From Mongoliibacter sp. (lineage in GTDB: Bacteria; Bacteroidota; Bacteroidia; Cytophagales; Cyclobacteriaceae): 44,709 nucleotides of DNA. Position numbers and translations under genes: made by a program. The notes under the pieces are model-generated. The model searched no databases and was not told the DNA's origin. It saw only the letters and a list, made by a program, of their open reading frames with translations. The DNA lies in the NCBI RefSeq assembly GCF_007692705.1, contig NZ_REBN01000139.1, positions 1 through 44,709 of the forward strand. The letters run 5' to 3'. Below are positions 42,154 to 44,709 of the stretch, piece by piece (the first letter of the stretch is position 1; each line of letters opens with the position of its first letter).

Positions 42154-44187
42154 ATGGATAATGACAAGGAAATGTCTGAAAATGACAAGGGGACCAAAGC
42201 CAATTTACAAAAAGGGGCTGATGGTAAGTTAGAACAAAAGAATGAGAAACCTTCTGATGAATCCCAAAAAAACATCGAAGAAACACAAGATGAAACTGCT
42301 GTTAGTCAAAAGGAGGAGACAAAAACTCCAGATGATTCTGTGAAGTCAGAAGCGAAAGACGTTAAAAAGGATAGCGAAACAGAGAGCACAGTCAAGAGCA
42401 ATGTAGAGTCTCAAGAATCTGATGAAAACCATTCAGAGGAAAATGCTGATGCCGAAGAAAATGAAGAAGAGGAGATTGAAGAAGTAGACTATTCAGGAAG
42501 TTCAAAGAATGAGCTTTTAGAAGCCCTCAAAGCCTTGGTTGCAACGGAGAAATACTTGAAAATTGATTCTGTAATTAATGAAATAAAAGGATACTTTGAT
42601 GCTATATATAATAAAGAGAAAGAGGCTGCATTAAAAGATTTTTTAGAAAATGGAGGAACTGAAGATGATTTTCAATATAGATCCGAGGATGAGGACAAAT
42701 TATTTTTTGCTGCTTACCACGATTTCAGAGAAAAAAAATCAAGTTTCATTAAGGATCAGGAAAGAAAAAAAGAACATAACCTAATTGCTAAAAACGAAAT
42801 ACTGGACAAGCTTCGGGAACTTGTAGATGGCGAAGAAACGACTCATAGTATTGGGACTATTAAAAATATTCAAGAAGAATGGAAAAAAATAGGCCCTGTT
42901 CCCAGTGCTCAAAATAGAAGTCTTTGGGCTTCATATAATGCTTTAATGGATAGATTCTATGACAATAGAAGTATTTATTTTGAACTTAAAGAATTAGATA
43001 GGAAGAAGAATCTAGAGCAAAAATTAGAAATATGTGAAAAAGCAGAGGCTTTAGTAAAAGTAGAGGATTTAAAAGATGCTATTAAAGCCTTGAATGATCT
43101 TCACGAGGAGTTTAAGCACATAGGACCTGTTCCAAGAGACGAACAAGAACCTTTGTGGCAAAGATTTAAAACTGCTTCTGACGCAGTTTATGAAAGAAGA
43201 AAGGAATTTTACGATAGTCAAAAAGAAGTATTTAAAGAAAACCTTGTCAAAAAAGAGGAGCTGATAGAAAAGCTTTCTGCCTTTAAAGATTTTACTGCGA
43301 CTAAGATTAAGGAATGGAATGTGAAAACCAAAGATGTTTTGGCAATTCAAAAAGAATGGGAGGCTACAGGTCCTGTTCCAAGAGAATCAGGCAAAGAAAT
43401 CAACAAGAAGTTTTGGGGATTATTCAAACAGTTTTTTCATAATAAGAATCAATTCTTCAAGGAACTCGACGAAATAAGATTGAAGAATAAAGAGAAGGCT
43501 GAGGAATTAATAGAAAAAGCCACAATATTGATGGAGAGTACTGATTGGCAGGAAACTTCATCTAAACTAATTGGATTGCAACAGGAGTGGAAAAAAATAG
43601 GTCCTACACCTGAAAAGGTAAGGGATGAACTCTACAGGAAGTTTAAACTTGCTTGTGATACATTCTTTGAAAATAGGAGAAATGCAAATAAGCAGGTTAA
43701 TAAAGAGTTTGAAGAAAACCTGAAGCTTAAAGAAGATTTAATTCAAAAAATTAGCGATGCTGCTGAAGGAGAAGACTTGTCAGAGCAAGTTTTGGAAAAA
43801 TACATAGGAGAATTCAATGCAATTGGATTTGTTCCTAGAAAAAACATGAAGGAAATAGTTTCCAAATTTAATGAGGTTGTAGATGTTTATGTAAATAAAC
43901 TTGGAGTAGAAGGAGGAAGTAAGGAGGAATTTTTATTTAGGCTTAACCTAAACAAACTTCAGGCTGATCCAAATGCAAATAGAGTCTTGAATAAGAAAGA
44001 ACACGGGATTCGTAAACAAATTGCTGACCTTGAAAATAATATTACGCTATGGAAAAATAATCTTGAATTCTTCACTTCTTCAAAAACAGCTGATAAGTTA
44101 AAAGATCAATTTGACGAAAAAATCATTAAGGCTGAAAATGAAATTGAAAAGCTTAAGAAAAAACTTTCGATAATTCGAGAATTTTAA
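42154..44187 (+). CDS. DUF349 repeat protein, highly charged
   Basis: Start chosen at ATG 42154 (677 aa); a longer reading from 42022 would run through the end of yqgE with a non-matching composition, and ATG 42172 is another option. The N-terminal ~110 residues are acidic and low-complexity (Glu, Asp, Lys, Ser). They are followed by five or six DUF349 helical repeats of about 70 residues, each with an EWKKIGPVP-like motif: KNIQEEWKKIGPVPSAQNRS, HEEFKHIGPVPRDEQEPLWQ, AIQKEWEATGPVPRESGKEI, GLQQEWKKIGPTPEKVRDEL and GEFNAIGFVPRKNMKEIVSK. The C-terminus is a coiled coil. The function of DUF349 is unknown. Confidence 0.92.
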   Translation: MDNDKEMSENDKGTKANLQKGADGKLEQKNEKPSDESQKNIEETQDETAVSQKEETKTPDDSVKSEAKDVKKDSETESTVKSNVESQESDENHSEENADAEENEEEEIEEVDYSGSSKNELLEALKALVATEKYLKIDSVINEIKGYFDAIYNKEKEAALKDFLENGGTEDDFQYRSEDEDKLFFAAYHDFREKKSSFIKDQERKKEHNLIAKNEILDKLRELVDGEETTHSIGTIKNIQEEWKKIGPVPSAQNRSLWASYNALMDRFYDNRSIYFELKELDRKKNLEQKLEICEKAEALVKVEDLKDAIKALNDLHEEFKHIGPVPRDEQEPLWQRFKTASDAVYERRKEFYDSQKEVFKENLVKKEELIEKLSAFKDFTATKIKEWNVKTKDVLAIQKEWEATGPVPRESGKEINKKFWGLFKQFFHNKNQFFKELDEIRLKNKEKAEELIEKATILMESTDWQETSSKLIGLQQEWKKIGPTPEKVRDELYRKFKLACDTFFENRRNANKQVNKEFEENLKLKEDLIQKISDAAEGEDLSEQVLEKYIGEFNAIGFVPRKNMKEIVSKFNEVVDVYVNKLGVEGGSKEEFLFRLNLNKLQADPNANRVLNKKEHGIRKQIADLENNITLWKNNLEFFTSSKTADKLKDQFDEKIIKAENEIEKLKKKLSIIREF

Positions 44188-44197
44188 TTGTCTCATA

Positions 44198-44232
44198 AAT
44201 AAGGGGATGCAGTTTTTCCCCTTATTTTTTTT
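44198..44232 (+). terminator. Terminator of the DUF349 gene
   Basis: AATAAGGGGA (44198-44207) pairs with TCCCCTTATT (44217-44226), followed by T-rich sequence to 44232. A strong intrinsic terminator just after the stop codon. Confidence 0.92.
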
Positions 44233-44241
44233 CAAAATACC

Positions 44242-44272
44242 TTTGCACCATTGATCTATCCCTCTATATTTG
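44242..44272 (+). promoter_or_regulatory. Consensus promoter of tRNA-Thr (TTTG-N19-TATATTTG)
   Basis: TTTG (44242-44245), 19-nt spacer, TATATTTG (44265-44272). Both boxes match the Bacteroidota consensus exactly, and the tRNA begins at 44314. The upstream TACCTTTG (44238-44245) could be a second -7 box. Confidence 0.75.
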
Positions 44273-44313
44273 CACCACGAATTCAGTCAAAGGGCTGGAT
44301 GAAAAAATAAAAA

Positions 44314-44386
<73 letters not shown>

Positions 44387-44399
44387 CTTTTTATATTTT

Positions 44400-44527
44400 G
44401 GAGTGGTAGTTCAGCTGGTTAGAATGCCTGTCCCGAGTACTCGGGAAGGTCTCTGGTTCGAGTCCACTTCGCTATGTATAAAATCATCAGAAGAGATGAT
44501 TGAAAATTTATTTATTATATCAATTAT
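44400..44527 (+). repeat. 128-bp tandem unit 1 with tRNA-Asp-like sequence
   Basis: The first 31 nt (GGAGTGGTAGTTCAGCTGGT and on to TGCCTG) are identical to the tRNA-Asp start at 44656. The anticodon loop and 3' anticodon stem are replaced by the palindrome TCCCGAGTACTCGGGA (44431-44446). The T-arm region (GGTTCGAGTCCACTTCGC) no longer pairs well, and a 7-bp hairpin AATCATC/GATGATT (44482-44501) follows. It is identical over 128 bp to unit 2. Probably not a functional tRNA. Confidence 0.85.
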
Positions 44528-44655
44528 GGAGTGGTAGTTCAGCTGGTTAGAATGCCTGTCCCGAGTACTCGGGAAGGTCTCTGGTTCGAGTCCACTTCGC
44601 TATGTATAAAATCATCAGAAGAGATGATTGAAAATTTATTTATTATATCAATTAT
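44528..44655 (+). repeat. 128-bp tandem unit 2 with tRNA-Asp-like sequence
   Basis: An exact copy of 44400-44527, with the palindrome at 44559-44574. Perfect identity suggests a recent duplication or gene conversion. Confidence 0.9.
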
Positions 44656-44709
44656 GGAGTGGTAGTTCAGCTGGTTAGAATGCCTGCCTGTCACGCAGGA
44701 GGTCGCGGG
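44656..44709 (+). tRNA. tRNA-Asp (anticodon GTC), cut by window end
   Basis: GGAGTGG acceptor, D-arm AGTTCAGCTGGTTAGAAT, anticodon arm CCTGC-CTGTCAC-GCAGG, then the start of the variable and T region (AGGTCGCGGG). The 3' part is beyond the window. It is the likely parent of the two altered units upstream. Confidence 0.9.

Noticed and set aside
44400-44476. Functional suppressor or novel-anticodon tRNA
   Set aside because: Neither the anticodon arm nor the T-arm pairs properly; the palindrome forms its own hairpin with a 4-nt loop.
44400-44709. CRISPR array
   Set aside because: Only two exact 128-bp units plus a related tRNA, with no short spacer pattern and no cas genes.

Overview
The window looks like chromosomal DNA from a member of the Bacteroidota, most likely Cytophagales and close to Cyclobacteriaceae; this placement is inference. 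The evidence is: AT-rich intergenic DNA with almost no Shine-Dalgarno sites, promoter boxes of the Bacteroidota type TAnnTTTG, a short primary sigma factor (287 aa, no region 1.1), a thrS-infC-rpmI-rplT cluster, bshB1 (bacillithiol), a START-like small protein, a DUF349 repeat protein and an LptF/LptG permease with a long insertion.

Left part (1-15.5 kb): a LuxR-type response regulator precedes a subtilase-fold lipoprotein that has lost its catalytic histidine. Glutaryl-CoA dehydrogenase and tryptophan 2,3-dioxygenase diverge from a shared promoter region. They are followed by a COG2509 flavoprotein, a Gfo/Idh/MocA oxidoreductase, a DnaQ-exonuclease/GIY-YIG fusion, a GH30 glycosidase lipoprotein, two small exported proteins, an M20 amidohydrolase and a YheT-type hydrolase. 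Several intergenic gaps hold repeat DNA.

Accessory middle part (16-26.5 kb, mostly minus strand): two paralogous molybdopterin subunits flank one 2Fe-2S subunit. Upstream are two clear pseudogenes (an NTF2/SnoaL-like gene with two in-frame stops, and an alcohol-dehydrogenase stub with a frameshift), a ConA-like exported protein, a possible remnant of a second ConA-like gene, an aldo/keto reductase and an AraC regulator. A conserved ~40-bp sequence lies upstream of three of these genes, which suggests a partly decayed regulon.

Right part (26.5-44.7 kb): mostly housekeeping genes, lhgO, thrS-infC-rpmI-rplT, an LptF/G permease, rpsO, pnp, rpoD, trxB, an M23 peptidase, bshB1, pdxH, yqgE and the DUF349 protein. 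The exception is 31.38-31.93 kb. There an intact tRNA-Met(CAT), its terminator and a small GIY-YIG endonuclease gene (one in-frame stop) are followed by a second, degenerate copy of the same unit, whose tRNA remnant carries short perfect palindromes. At the right end, after tRNA-Thr, two identical 128-bp units carry a tRNA-Asp-like sequence whose anticodon region is replaced by a related palindrome (TCCCGA...TCGGGA); a normal tRNA-Asp follows and is cut by the window edge. This association of tRNA copies, short palindromes and a GIY-YIG gene is the best candidate here for an undescribed element.
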